Shown piece by piece: positions 1 to 8,743 of a stretch of DNA of 50,407 nucleotides. Below the pieces are notes generated by a model that was not told where the DNA came from, made no database searches, and saw only the letters and a program-made list of their open reading frames with translations. This stretch comes from CAYXVF01 sp964468125. Lineage in GTDB: Bacteria > Myxococcota > XYA12-FULL-58-9 > CAYXVF01. The stretch covers positions 1-50,407 of the forward strand of contig CAYXVF010000041.1 in the NCBI GenBank assembly GCA_964468125.1, written 5' to 3'. Position numbers and translations under genes: made by a program. Positions within the stretch are counted from its first letter, which is position 1. Every line of letters begins with the position of its first letter.

Positions 1-58
1 GGTCGGAACTCCCGCGGTACGGGGCCAGTCGCAAAACGAGCGAAGTGCGCCAGCGGGC

Positions 59-826
59 GTGGGGTTCGGCGATACGATGCTCGATGTCGGCAGCGCCTTG
101 CCTGATCAGGGGCTCGCCGACGCATCCTCCGCAGAGCTCGGAGGGCGTACCGTCGAGATCGTTCGCGACACGCACCATGACATTACGGCTAAAACCGACG
201 ACGTGATGTCCGAGATAGACGAGGTCTTACATCAATCCACTGAGCAGGCTCTGCGTCTCGCCAATGTCGTCGATGACGTGGAGAAGCTCGGAGGAAACTT
301 CGACACGCTTCGGAATCAGATGGCAAGTGCTCTCAACGACGTCAACTCGAGCATTCAGGCCTTGCAGGCAACGAGCGCGCGACCGGTGACGGTGAGTGGT
401 CAAAGCGCGGTCTCAGACGTGGAACGGCTACGCGACCTGTTCAACCAACGCCTCGACCTCTTGGAGGCGGAGACTGCACAGAAACTCAAGCGCCAGAGCA
501 TGTTCCAAACGGTGCAGGTGATCTTGATGCTGGTCGTATTGATCGCGCTGGCGATGTTGATACTGCGCACTCCGCGTACGCCCACTCAAGTCCCCGCAGT
601 TGACGAAGCCCCAGCGCGGGCGGTTCAACCGCGGGTGGAGCCCGATCCTCTCGACGAGATCATCGCTGAGCCGCCGCTCGAGCCCGTCGAGCCACTCGAA
701 GGCGAGCCGCCGGTGACCCCCGAAGGCCGAGCGGTGCCCCTCGAGAGTGAAGACAGCTTTGACGACAAGCGAGCGGCGATGAAGAAGAAACGTCGGCGCC
801 GAAAGAAGCCCATCAGTCCGCAGTGA
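59..826 (+). CDS. Membrane-anchored coiled-coil-like protein of unknown function, possibly 5'-partial
   Basis: I do not recognise a family. The first ~145 residues are hydrophilic and helix-prone, with many Glu, Asp, Leu and Gln, as in a coiled coil. One membrane segment follows at about residues 148-168 (VILMLVVLIALAMLIL). The rest is a Pro/Glu-rich stretch and a very basic tail (KKKRRRRKK). This layout suggests a cytoplasmic or periplasmic rod attached to the inner membrane. GTG at 59 and ATG at 77 are possible starts, but the frame is open back to base 2, so the true start may lie outside the window. The 3' end overlaps the convergent VOC gene by 14 bases. Confidence 0.6.
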   Translation: MGFGDTMLDVGSALPDQGLADASSAELGGRTVEIVRDTHHDITAKTDDVMSEIDEVLHQSTEQALRLANVVDDVEKLGGNFDTLRNQMASALNDVNSSIQALQATSARPVTVSGQSAVSDVERLRDLFNQRLDLLEAETAQKLKRQSMFQTVQVILMLVVLIALAMLILRTPRTPTQVPAVDEAPARAVQPRVEPDPLDEIIAEPPLEPVEPLEGEPPVTPEGRAVPLESEDSFDDKRAAMKKKRRRRKKPISPQ

Positions 827-1199
827 GCGGGTAGTGGCTGAGGCCGACCCAGTTCCCGTCCGGGTCACGGCAGTAGATCGTGTAGCCCGTGCGGCGTGTG
901 ACCGGATGGCCTGCCGCCTCGAGAGCTCGCTCCCAAGGGAGTCGGTCTTCCGGCGCGATTCGGAGGGCGACGCAGTGCCAACCTGTGTCCAAACGTTCCT
1001 GCGCCGGATCGCCTCGTTCGACCGCTAGAAACGGGTCGCCCGCGGTGCCGTCTCCTAACGAGTACCAGACCGCACGAAGTCCGCGCTCGTCGTGCCAGCG
1101 CTCTATCTCCGGCAGACCCAAGACATCACGGTAGAATCGCTCGGAGCGGCTCACGTCGCGCACGACCACCGCGAGGTGGTGAAGCGCAGAACGATTCAT
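813..1199 (-). CDS. VOC (glyoxalase/bleomycin-resistance/dioxygenase) superfamily protein
   Basis: A 128-residue single-module protein of the vicinal oxygen chelate fold. The N-terminus (ALHHLAVVVRDVSRSERFYR) is the typical first beta-alpha unit, in which the His often binds the metal. The second half ends with the hallmark YTIYCRDPDGNWVGLSHY, where a Glu is more usual than the Gly in the N-W-V-G stretch. Members are small-molecule isomerases, ring-cleaving dioxygenases or resistance proteins; the substrate cannot be told here. The start ATG overlaps the stop of the upstream HEAT-repeat gene by 4 bases, so the two are translationally coupled, with metG further upstream. No signal peptide, hence cytoplasmic. 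Confidence 0.85.
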   Translation of the reverse strand: MNRSALHHLAVVVRDVSRSERFYRDVLGLPEIERWHDERGLRAVWYSLGDGTAGDPFLAVERGDPAQERLDTGWHCVALRIAPEDRLPWERALEAAGHPVTRRTGYTIYCRDPDGNWVGLSHYPLTAD

Positions 1200-1915
1200 C
1201 CGTGGGCTGCTCCGAGCTCGAGCCGTCGAAGTGCCTGTTCGATGTCTTCGACGAGCCCTTCATCCGCGTTCCTTCGCGCCGCTTCCAGGAGTGGCTGGGC
1301 GCGCTCGTCGCCCAGGAGCCCGAGGGCCCGCGCCGCCACGTCACGAAACTCGTGCTGGTGGTCTTCGAGGATGGCCGAAAGGAGCTCGAAGGCTCGCGGG
1401 TGCTTCGATTCTCCGAGGAAATGCACGGCCGCGGCTCGCTCGGCGAAGCGCCGGGAGGCCAGCCGCTCTTCCAGGTAGTCAGCGCCGGGTGCGTGGCCGA
1501 GGGCGCAGAGTGCCGCCGCGGCCTGGAGTTTGTCGGCCCAGGGCATGAGCAGGCGCTCCATCACGCGCGTCAGGGCGGGGATCGCCGCTGGGTCGCCGAG
1601 GGTGCCGAGGGAGCGGATCGCATCGAGGCGAAAACGGCGATGGGCTACCGCTTCGAGGAGCAGAGCCGTTGCCCGCTGATCCCGGGCTTCCGCGAGCGCA
1701 ATCGCGGCCTCGAGCTTCACCATCGGGACCGGATCGTCCAGGAGCGCGGCGAGGCGATCACGCACGGGGGCTTCGATAAAGAGGATCTCCCGAGTCCTCA
1801 GCCGGTCTCCGATGGCACAGGCGGCGTCCGCACGTGCGCCCGGATCGTCGCTGTTCATCAGAGACAGGAGCTCGGGCATCGAAGCTCCGTCGTAGTTCAA
1901 CGCTGGCTCGCTCAT
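1196..1915 (-). CDS. HEAT-repeat protein
   Basis: A 239-residue, all-helical protein built of about six HEAT-type repeats. Recurrent units such as VPMVKLEAAIALAEARD, RLDAIRSLGTLGDPAAIPAL and EFRDVAARALGLLGDERAQP show the A/L-rich helix pair and the G-D-x-x-A-x-P-x-L turn. Such proteins are protein-binding scaffolds or phycobilin-lyase-like proteins; no catalytic motif is visible. It starts 13 bases after the metG stop and overlaps the next gene by 4 bases, so it is the middle gene of a metG-HEAT-VOC operon. The link to methionyl-tRNA synthetase is by position only. Confidence 0.85.
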   Translation of the reverse strand: MSEPALNYDGASMPELLSLMNSDDPGARADAACAIGDRLRTREILFIEAPVRDRLAALLDDPVPMVKLEAAIALAEARDQRATALLLEAVAHRRFRLDAIRSLGTLGDPAAIPALTRVMERLLMPWADKLQAAAALCALGHAPGADYLEERLASRRFAERAAAVHFLGESKHPRAFELLSAILEDHQHEFRDVAARALGLLGDERAQPLLEAARRNADEGLVEDIEQALRRLELGAAHG

Positions 1916-1928
1916 CGAGCTTCCATGC

Positions 1929-4022
1929 CTATCGAACGACGGCCCCCGGGGGCAACTCGGCGGCGAGGCGGATCAGTTCGAGCTGCTCGCCCGCTTCCGC
2001 CGCCAGGATCATTCCCTGGCTCTCCACCCCGCGCAGCTTCGCTGGGGCGAGGTTGCACACCACAACCACACGACTGCCCACGAGATCGTTCGGGGCGTAG
2101 AACTCGGCGATGCCGCTCACGATCTGGCGGGGGGTATCCTCGCCGACGTCGACCATGAGCTTCAACAGCTTGTTGCTCTTCGGCACCGGCTCCACCGATT
2201 GCACGAGGCCCACGCGCAGCTGAACCTTCGCAAAGTCTTCGATTGTGATGACGCCCGGCGGGCTCTTCTCGGCTTTGCCCTTTGCTTTGCCTTTTGCTTT
2301 GCCTTTGTCGCTTGGCTTTTTCTTCTCTTCGTCCTTGGCGGCGAGGCTGTCTTTGGACGCGTCTACGATCTTGTCGACGGCCTTTCGGTCGATGCGCTCG
2401 AAGAGGCGCTCCATCTCGCCGATCTTCTGATCGCGCAGACTGAAGAGCTTGGACGCATCAATCCGGTCGAGGGCGATCCCCAGCACCCGGGCCCCTGCCT
2501 CTGCGAAGCGCGGAACGATCGGGTGCAGGTACATCGCGATCGCGTGGCACACGTTGAGGGCGAAGGTGAGCGTCAGACGCGCTGCCTCCGGGTCGCTCTT
2601 CACCTGGTCCCAGGGCTTTTGCCCCTGCATGTACTCGTTTCCGATGTCAGCGATTTCACCGAGGGCCCGGAGGGCCAGGGCAAACTCGCGGTTTCGGTAG
2701 TGCTCCTCGATCGCACGGCCCCGTTGCACCACTTGCCGGGCCAGGCCGAGGAGCTCGTCCTCGCTCTCGCCGCTCTCCTGCGCGGCGCTCTGCGCAAAGG
2801 GCAGATCGCTCAGCCGGCCTTCGAGGTTGCGATTCAGAAACTGCGCTGCGCGCGAGAACAGGTTCGCGTGTTTGTTTACGAGCTCCGCGTTGATGCGGGT
2901 GACGAAGTCGTCGAGGGAGAGATCGAGGTCTTCGGACCCACTTCCGAATTTGCTCGCCAGGTAAAAGCGCAGGGCTTGCGGGTCGACGTGGTCTGCGAAA
3001 ACCGAGCCCTTGATGAAGGTCCCTCGTGACTTGGACATTTTCACGCCGTCCACGGTCAGCATGCCGTGCACGTGGACCTTACGGGGCACGGTGAGGCCCG
3101 CCGCTTTCAGGACCGCGGGCCAAAAGAGCGTGTGAAAATAGACGATGTCCTTGCCGATCACGTGCTCGATCACCGTCTCGTCTTCGTCACGCCAAAGAGT
3201 GTCAAAGGGTACGCCGTTTTCGTTGCCCCAGTCTTTGCTGGTGGAGACGTAGCAAAGGGGGGCGTCGAACCAGACGTAGAAGAACTGCTCCGGCTTGTCG
3301 GGGATCTCAAAGCCGAAATAGGGTGCGTCCCGCGAGATGTCCCAGTCTTTGAGACCCTTGTCGATCCAGTCGCCGACGTAGTTCGCCTGGTCCGACTGAA
3401 TCGCGCCGCTTCGAGTCCACTCGCGCAGGAAAGAGACGTGCTCTTCGCTAGAGAGACGGAAGAAGACGTGCTCGGTGGCCTTCACCACCGGGGTCGTTCC
3501 GCTGATCACGGACTTGGGCTCGATGAGGTCGCGCGGGGTGTAGGTCGACTTGCAGTTCTCACAGACGTCGCCGTACTGGTCCGGCGTGTGACAGACCGGG
3601 CATGTGCCGCGAACGAAGCGGTCTGGGAGAAAGCGCTGCGCCTTCTCGTCCCACATCCCGTCGACCTCGCGGGTGTAGATGTGGCCGCCGTCCTTGAGCT
3701 TCTCGTAGACCTCGCTCACGACCTCGCGATTGGTGTCCGAGTGCGTGTGCGAATAGTGGTCGAAGTGGATGTCGTAGCGGGCGAAGTCCTTTTGCTGCTC
3801 CTCGAAGTAGCGCATGGCGAGCTCAAAGGGGGTGATCCCCTGCTTCTCCGCGTTCAGCTCGATCGGTGTGCCGTGCGTATCCGCCGCGCAGATGAAAAGG
3901 GCATCTTCGCCGAGCCCTTTGAGGGCGCGTACGTACATGTCCGTCTGGGTGTATTCGACCAGATGCCCGATGTGGATGCTGCCGTTGGCGTAGGGCAGCG
4001 CGGCGGTGACGATGATGCGCAT
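1929..4022 (-). CDS. metG: Methionyl-tRNA synthetase
   Basis: Charges tRNA-Met with methionine in the cytoplasm, using ATP. The 697-residue protein has the class I signature HIGH (residues 17-20), the connective-peptide zinc knuckle with Cys 141, 144, 154 and 157, the KMSKS loop (VDGVKMSKSRG), the helical anticodon-binding domain, a Lys-rich linker of KGKA repeats, and a C-terminal Trbp111/EMAP-II-like tRNA-binding domain (QLRVGLVQSVEPVPKSNKLL). The C-terminal domain indicates the dimeric long form. The start at 4022 is chosen because MRIIVTAALPYANG is the family N-terminus and GAGAGG lies just upstream; an in-frame extension to 4085 has no support. First gene of an operon with the HEAT and VOC genes. 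Confidence 0.97.
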   Translation of the reverse strand: MRIIVTAALPYANGSIHIGHLVEYTQTDMYVRALKGLGEDALFICAADTHGTPIELNAEKQGITPFELAMRYFEEQQKDFARYDIHFDHYSHTHSDTNREVVSEVYEKLKDGGHIYTREVDGMWDEKAQRFLPDRFVRGTCPVCHTPDQYGDVCENCKSTYTPRDLIEPKSVISGTTPVVKATEHVFFRLSSEEHVSFLREWTRSGAIQSDQANYVGDWIDKGLKDWDISRDAPYFGFEIPDKPEQFFYVWFDAPLCYVSTSKDWGNENGVPFDTLWRDEDETVIEHVIGKDIVYFHTLFWPAVLKAAGLTVPRKVHVHGMLTVDGVKMSKSRGTFIKGSVFADHVDPQALRFYLASKFGSGSEDLDLSLDDFVTRINAELVNKHANLFSRAAQFLNRNLEGRLSDLPFAQSAAQESGESEDELLGLARQVVQRGRAIEEHYRNREFALALRALGEIADIGNEYMQGQKPWDQVKSDPEAARLTLTFALNVCHAIAMYLHPIVPRFAEAGARVLGIALDRIDASKLFSLRDQKIGEMERLFERIDRKAVDKIVDASKDSLAAKDEEKKKPSDKGKAKGKAKGKAEKSPPGVITIEDFAKVQLRVGLVQSVEPVPKSNKLLKLMVDVGEDTPRQIVSGIAEFYAPNDLVGSRVVVVCNLAPAKLRGVESQGMILAAEAGEQLELIRLAAELPPGAVVR
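2272..2307 (-). repeat. Three tandem 12-bp units inside metG
   Basis: Three near-identical 12-mers (GCTTTGCCYTTK on the plus strand) encode repeated Lys-Gly-Lys-Ala in the linker before the tRNA-binding domain of MetG. The unit length is a multiple of three, so slippage would change linker length without breaking the frame. Confidence 0.85.
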
Positions 4023-4114
4023 GGGTCGCCTCTCGTTACAGTCCTTCGAGACGCCTGCAATGGCGTACCCATGGCGCCAAATCAAGGGTGTCAGACGAAC
4101 GCGACGTCCCGACT

Positions 4115-4627
4115 TCAGCGATCCTCACCGCCGAAGGCCAGGGTCACGCCCAGATCTGCGCTGAAGAGCGACTGCGTTTCCACACCGAAGATCTGATCGA
4201 TCCGTATCCCTGCATAGGGGGAGAGGACGCCCCAGGTCGGTGCGTAGGCGAACTTGCTCGCGATCCCAAAGGGCACGGGCCGTTCGTCGGCCGTGGGAAA
4301 GTAGCCGACGCCGCCAATGCTCAACAGGAACGCGTTGAAGAGTCGCTCTTCAACGAACAAACCGACCGCGAGAAAGCGCCCGTTGTCGCCGTCCTGGGTC
4401 TGTACGTAAGCCACCGCGGGGCCCCAGCTCTGAGTCGCGTTGGCCGCGATCGCGAGCTGAGCACCACCGGTATAGCCGATGTCGTTTGCGTCTGGGTTGA
4501 GGCCAATCCCTCCGTGCAGGCGCACCCTCAGAGGGTATGTGAACATCTCCTCGGCCTGTGCCCGCGCACCGGACGGCAGGAGCACGAGCACGACCGCGAC
4601 GGTGAGCACGAGACGCGTACGGGTCAT
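4115..4627 (-). CDS. Small secreted/outer-membrane-type protein, unknown function
   Basis: A 170-residue protein with a clear signal peptide (MTRTRLVLTVAVVLVLLPSG, cleavage after ARA-Q). The mature part is rich in Gly, Ala, aromatic residues and alternating hydrophobics, with strands such as SWGPAVAYVQ and FNAFLLSIGGVGYF, as in small beta-barrel outer-membrane proteins. I do not recognise a named family. The ATG at 4627 was preferred to an upstream extension because it opens the signal peptide and overlaps the stop of the DUF2147 gene by 4 bases (ATGA), implying translational coupling. Together the pair and the decayed RND pump upstream look like one transcription unit. Confidence 0.7.
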   Translation of the reverse strand: MTRTRLVLTVAVVLVLLPSGARAQAEEMFTYPLRVRLHGGIGLNPDANDIGYTGGAQLAIAANATQSWGPAVAYVQTQDGDNGRFLAVGLFVEERLFNAFLLSIGGVGYFPTADERPVPFGIASKFAYAPTWGVLSPYAGIRIDQIFGVETQSLFSADLGVTLAFGGEDR

Positions 4628-5079
4628 CTCTTCGCCCGCGTCCAGACCGTGGTGCGGCCGAAGAGTGAAATGCCGACGTAGCCGCGTATGCTGAGCTCGC
4701 CGTCTTCGAGCTTCATCTTGCAGGAATAGGTCTTTCCGTTGGCGGGGTCGTAGATGTAGCCGTCGCTCCACTTCGTGCGCTCGTCGTTGTCGGCCTCGAA
4801 GCCCCAGAGAATCTTCGCACCGGCGAGGCTCCGGCTGCGCTTCTTGGGATCGGGATTGTTCACGTCGAGGCGCTCGACCACCGGCTGTCCCGGGACCGCC
4901 GCCCCCACGCCGAAGAGCTTACCGTCCTTTCCAACGCGGACGTCGATGGCGCCGTCGCCCTCTTCGTTGATCCAAAGCCCTTCCACCGGAGCCTTGCTCG
5001 CGGAGAGGGCGACGGATGGCAGAGAGACAAAGACAGCGAGCATCGCAACACGCGCGATGGCATTCGAATTATTCATCAT
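4624..5079 (-). CDS. DUF2147-like secreted protein
   Basis: A 151-residue exported protein. It has a signal peptide ending LPSVALSA, then the DUF2147 pattern: EGLWINEEGDGAIDVRV near the N-terminus, a central region ending in LWGFEADNDERTKWSDGYIY and DPANGKTYSCKMKL, and a final GYVGISLFGRTTVWTR. Family members are small periplasmic lipocalin-like proteins of unknown role. The ATG at 5079 was chosen because AAGGAG lies 7 bases upstream; a GTG at 5100 would put that site inside the gene. It lies 40 bases downstream of the RND remnant and overlaps the next gene by 4 bases. Confidence 0.85.
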   Translation of the reverse strand: MMNNSNAIARVAMLAVFVSLPSVALSASKAPVEGLWINEEGDGAIDVRVGKDGKLFGVGAAVPGQPVVERLDVNNPDPKKRSRSLAGAKILWGFEADNDERTKWSDGYIYDPANGKTYSCKMKLEDGELSIRGYVGISLFGRTTVWTRAKR

Positions 5080-5119
5080 GGGACTTCTCCTTTTTGACAC
5101 TGAAAGACAAATGAATGGG

Positions 5120-6154
5120 TTAGGAATCGATCGCGTTGTTCACGACGATGCCGACGAGCGCGAAGAGCCCGACCCGCCAGGGGGAGCGCGTGGCCACGTC
5201 CGCCGCACGGCGCGCAAGACCGCTCACTCGCAATCTCGAGCCACTGCGCGCGGGTCGTAGCGTCACCTCGCTCAGGGTCGGCGTCACGAGGACCTCGCGA
5301 CCAAGACGCACGATGTCGAGCGACTCTTCCGGTACGACCGACACGGCGACCGCGCGCAGGCCGTTCAGGCGCATCAGCTCGGTTTGCGGCTCGACCGCGC
5401 CGTAGCGGACCGAGGCGATCTGCGCGAGGGGAACGAAGGCACCGCTCGGCAGCGCGACCGGCGTACCCGCGAGCTCCTCGAGCGAATCGAGCTCGGCGTT
5501 GGGATCGATCGTGAAGGCACGCCCTGCGTGTCGTGCGGAGCCGCCGGGAATGGTCTGGGTGCGCTGACCCAATTGCCGCGCCAGCTCGCCGGCTGAGATG
5601 CCCAGCCGCTTCGCCAGCATGTCGTCGTACTGAAGGGTGATCTGCTCGCCGGGGTCTGCCTCGAGATTGACCTCGGAGACTCCGGGAACGTGAATGAGCG
5701 CTTCATTCAACGTCAGGGCGGCGTCGCGGAGTGCGATCGGGTCCGCGTTTCCGGTGACGGCGTAGACCATCGCGTCCTGGTCGACGATGATTCGCTTGGT
5801 GAGCTCGGAGGGGAGCACTCCGCTCGGTAAGGTTTTTAATGCCTCCGCGATCGCGTCCTCCACCTCGTCCCAGGCCGCGTCGGTGTCGGTGACCGCGCCT
5901 TTGAGCTCGATGCGAAGAATCGCGACCCCTGCGCAAGCGGTGGCACGGACGAGCTTCACTTTGTCGACCTGCGCGAGCTCTTCCTCGAGTGGCTCCACCA
6001 CCAGGCGCTCTATGGTGGTCGCGCTCGCGCCCGGGAACGGCGTGACGAGGATGCCGTTGTGATCGGCCAGGCGAGGATCTTCCTCGCGCGCCATGAAAAA
6101 CCACGCGACGCAACGAGCTGACGCACCACACCCGCGAGCGACTTTTTCCGCCAT
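5120..6154 (-). pseudogene. Decayed RND efflux permease (internal deletion)
   Basis: RND permeases are ~1000-1050-residue inner-membrane drug/proton antiporters; this frame has only 344 codons. Residues ~21-300 match the first periplasmic (porter) half: AREEDPRLADHNGILVTPFP, EPLEEELAQVDKVKLVRATA, then GVSEVNLEADPGEQITLQYD. The first membrane helix that normally precedes REEDP is missing or scrambled. After about residue 310 the sequence jumps to FALVGIVVNNAIDS, which resembles a helix near the end of full-length pumps (GIVVNNAI). I infer one large in-frame or near in-frame deletion of over 600 residues. No membrane-fusion protein gene remains. The divergent TetR gene was probably its regulator. 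Confidence 0.75.
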
Positions 6155-6236
6155 GGTGGCCTCTCTCCGCCGGTTCCTCGCTTCAATCTTACCGGCGCTC
6201 AGATCATGTAGAGATCGATTTAAACATCGTCAAGAT

Positions 6237-6253
6237 TCTAAACGCTGTTTAGA
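6237..6253. promoter_or_regulatory. Perfect palindrome, probable TetR operator
   Basis: TCTAAAC-GCT-GTTTAGA: two perfect 7-base arms with a 3-base spacer, in an AT-rich patch of an otherwise GC-rich region. It lies 53 bases upstream of the TetR gene and between it and the divergent RND remnant. A second, looser element (CGATTTAAACATCG, 6216-6229) lies 7 bases away. TetR dimers typically bind such sites; the assignment is an inference from position and symmetry. Confidence 0.65.
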
Positions 6254-6305
6254 TTGCTGGCAGAACGTCGGAGGTATGGGCGAACGTCAAGGGCAGGCCG
6301 TTTAC

Positions 6306-6944
6306 ATGGAAACGACAGACCTCAAACGCGGCTACCACCACGGCCATCTGCGCGAAGCGCTGATCGAGGCGGCGGTCGACCTCGTCGCTGAACAGGATAT
6401 CGGCGCGGTGTCCCTACGCGCGGTCGCCCGGCGCGCGGGGGTCACGAACGCTGCCCCCTACCATCACTTCAAGGACAAACGGGCTCTCCTCGCGGCGGTG
6501 GCGGCAGAGGGGTTTCGGGTCTTGCAAGACGCGGTGCTCGCTGCGCACGCGGAGGTGGCAAACGCGACGCCGGAGGAACAGCTCGAGCAGCTCGGGATGG
6601 CCTATATCACCTTCGCGATCTCTCATCCCGCTCACTACCAGGTGATGTTTCGCACCGACCTGCACGGCGGGGGTGAGCCGGACGAGGTGCTGGAGCAGCG
6701 GGCGATGGGAACCTTCGAGTTCCTGATGGAGCGCGTCGCCGCAATGGTGCCCGGCGGCGGAAGCGTCGAGGACCCGCGCGTGCGCCAGCAGGCGGTGCTG
6801 TGCTGGAGCACGGTGCACGGCTTCGCGAGTCTATGGATCCAAGGCGCGATGGGCACGAAGATCCAGGTCGACGACTGGCGACCGGTTGCGGAGCACGTGC
6901 TTCAGCAGGTGGGTTGCCGGGTGCACGACTCGTTCAACGCCTAG
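6306..6944 (+). CDS. TetR/AcrR-family transcriptional repressor
   Basis: A 212-residue cytoplasmic DNA-binding repressor. The N-terminus (LKRGYHHGHLREALIEAAVD) and the helix-turn-helix that follows (SLRAVARRAGVTNAAPYHHF) are classic TetR. The C-terminal half carries VHGFASLWIQGAMG, typical of the WHG-type ligand-binding domain. ATG 6306 is preferred because the family begins at about this point and AGGGCAGG lies upstream; ATG 6276, directly behind GGAGGT, is an alternative 10 residues longer. It is divergent from the RND remnant with a palindrome between them, so it probably repressed that pump and itself. The ligand is unknown and the main target appears dead. Confidence 0.92.
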   Translation: METTDLKRGYHHGHLREALIEAAVDLVAEQDIGAVSLRAVARRAGVTNAAPYHHFKDKRALLAAVAAEGFRVLQDAVLAAHAEVANATPEEQLEQLGMAYITFAISHPAHYQVMFRTDLHGGGEPDEVLEQRAMGTFEFLMERVAAMVPGGGSVEDPRVRQQAVLCWSTVHGFASLWIQGAMGTKIQVDDWRPVAEHVLQQVGCRVHDSFNA

Positions 6945-6955
6945 TCGTTTGTCGC

Positions 6956-7630
6956 CTAACGCCCGTCGTCGCAGGCCCAGGTTTCTTTGCATTGGTAGGT
7001 CAAGAAGGCGGATTCGACGGGGACGTGCCAGTAGCCGCCGACCGTCGAAGGTCGCAGGGTGAGCGGCCCGACCAGATCTTGCTCGTCGTCGTGCAAGCGA
7101 ACCGTGATGTCGGTCGCGCTCCGCGTGGGATCGTCCACGCGAGCGGTGAAGCGGCTGAGGATGCTCATGCGCGTTCGGTCTGACACCTGCACAGAGCGCT
7201 CCGATGCGGCGATCGCCGAGTCTGGGGCGTCCGTCGTGTAGCCCGCACAAACCCGCGTGCGCGAGCGGACCTCGGTCTCCGAGAAGACGTATTCGAGAGG
7301 GGTGTCCTGGCTGACGAGGCGAATGTCGCAGGCGAAGGATTCGAACCAACTGTAGCCGCTCTCCGCGCAGTGGGTCTCAAAGTGCATTCGGCGCGCGTCC
7401 TCGGCGCAATCACGATTGCGAAGCGGGTCTTGAACGTGCATGCACATCGCGACGAGCGTCTCGAACGTTTGGAGCCCCGTGTCGCATTCTGCTTCGTCAT
7501 CAAAGAACTGATAACGAAAGGGCGAGCGCACGTCCGAGTCGAAGTCGCGTTTCTCCGGGGAGGCAAGCTCTCCTCCGCAGCCGAGGGACATCACGAGAGA
7601 GACACTGACCGGCACCAAGATTCTATTCAT
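6956..7630 (-). CDS. Cysteine-rich secreted protein, probable lipoprotein
   Basis: A 224-residue protein of unknown function. The N-terminus MNRILVPVSVSLVMSLGC is a signal peptide with a lipobox-like Cys, although Ser at -3 is unusual. The mature part has about nine further Cys residues, often in short loops (CDTGLQTF, CMHVQDPL, CAEDARRMHFETHC), suggesting disulfide bonds in the periplasm or at the surface. No domain was recognised. The start at 7630 opens the signal peptide. It is convergent with the TetR gene, 11 bases away, and lies downstream of holB-ricT on the same strand but behind a probable terminator. Confidence 0.65.
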   Translation of the reverse strand: MNRILVPVSVSLVMSLGCGGELASPEKRDFDSDVRSPFRYQFFDDEAECDTGLQTFETLVAMCMHVQDPLRNRDCAEDARRMHFETHCAESGYSWFESFACDIRLVSQDTPLEYVFSETEVRSRTRVCAGYTTDAPDSAIAASERSVQVSDRTRMSILSRFTARVDDPTRSATDITVRLHDDEQDLVGPLTLRPSTVGGYWHVPVESAFLTYQCKETWACDDGR

Positions 7631-7665
7631 GGCGCGGGGAAATAGTCGCCCGCGCACGCCCCGTC

Positions 7666-7704
7666 AAAAAAACGGCGCCTGCTCGCACGGGTCAGTCGCA
7701 GCCG
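7666..7704 (-). terminator. Probable intrinsic terminator of holB-ricT
   Basis: Read on the minus strand, CGGCTGC pairs with GCA...GCCG (7 pairs with a 3-base bulge) and is followed at once by seven T. It begins 8 bases after the ricT stop codon. Confidence 0.4.
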
Positions 7705-7711
7705 ACGCCGC

Positions 7712-8743
7712 TCATTCATCTTCGGCCTTTTTCTTCTTGCGCCGCCGGCGTCGTTTGGCGGATTTCGATTCGCCGCCGCCGTCCTGACGCCGCTGCTCGG
7801 CATCGCGCTGTCGCTTTTGCTGCTCGACGACGTCGGCGGGAAGCTCGAGCGAATCGGCGGTGACTTCGACAAAACGACCCCTGCCGAGTTGCACGCGCAC
7901 GATTCCCTTCAACACGTTGACGTCTTTCACCCTCCCTTCGCCCTCGGCGGTCATCACCCGTTTGCCGAGCTTCGGCAGATTCTTCCTCCCTTCGCGGTAG
8001 AGCTCGTGTTCGTACTGCAGGCAGCAGCGCAGGCGGCCGCAATAGCCGGCGAGCTTTTCGTGCTGGAGGGCGAGGTTCTGATCTTTGGCCATGCGAATCG
8101 AAATCGGCTCGAATTTCGGAAGAAACGTCGAGCAGCACAGCTCCCGCCCGCAGATGCCTGTACCCCCCGTGTGGCGCGCGGCGTCGCGCACCCCGATCTG
8201 CCGTAGCTCGATGCGGGTGTGAAAGCGCGCAGCCAGATCGCGAACGAGCTCGCGAAAATTCACACGGTCCTCGCTCGTGAAGTAGAGGGTCAACCGGGTT
8301 CCCGCGAGGGTGATCTCCGAGCCCACCATCTTCATCGGAAGGTCACGCTCTTTCACCTTCGTGCGACAGTACTGGAGTGCCTCTTTCTCCCGTTGGACGA
8401 GTCTTTTGCGGTTTTCTCGGTCCGCTTCGCCGAGCCGGCGCAGGACGCGTCGCGGCGACATGTCCTCCGCGGGGTCGAAGCGTAAGATCACGCCCACGTC
8501 CGCGCCGCCCTCGGCCTCCACCACCACCTCGTCCCCAACGCGTAGGGACGGGTCATCGCTGGTGAAGCACGCGGCGGTTCCGGGAACCCGCAGCCGTACG
8601 AGGCATTCGCGCAGGAGCGGTTCGTCGAGCGTGTCCGGCGTCGTTTGGGGGGGCCCGAGCTCTCGACGCAGCTGCGCTTCGTTCACCTGCCCACCGAGGA
8701 GCGGACCTCGAAGGAGGCTCGGGTTTCGGCGGGCGCGTCGCAT
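7712..8743 (-). CDS. ricT: PSP1-domain protein RicT (YaaT) homologue
   Basis: A 343-residue cytoplasmic protein with a PSP1 C-terminal domain. In Bacillus, RicT works with RicA and RicF in an Fe-S-containing complex that directs RNase Y and affects sporulation and competence; the role in other phyla is less clear. Seen here: residues ~75-300 with VGVILRF, EITLAGTRLTLYFTSEDRVN, the invariant IGVRDAARHTGGTGICGREL followed by CCSTFLPKF, and YCGRLRCCLQYE, which hold the conserved Cys residues. The tail is very basic (KRRRRRKKKK). The start overlaps the holB stop as TGATG, so it is translationally coupled to holB, a neighbour that is conserved in many bacteria. Confidence 0.9.
   Translation of the reverse strand: MRRARRNPSLLRGPLLGGQVNEAQLRRELGPPQTTPDTLDEPLLRECLVRLRVPGTAACFTSDDPSLRVGDEVVVEAEGGADVGVILRFDPAEDMSPRRVLRRLGEADRENRKRLVQREKEALQYCRTKVKERDLPMKMVGSEITLAGTRLTLYFTSEDRVNFRELVRDLAARFHTRIELRQIGVRDAARHTGGTGICGRELCCSTFLPKFEPISIRMAKDQNLALQHEKLAGYCGRLRCCLQYEHELYREGRKNLPKLGKRVMTAEGEGRVKDVNVLKGIVRVQLGRGRFVEVTADSLELPADVVEQQKRQRDAEQRRQDGGGESKSAKRRRRRKKKKAEDE

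Noticed and set aside
2199..3029. A 276-codon plus-strand frame across metG
   Set aside because: It is the antisense of a certain metG gene and matches no family.
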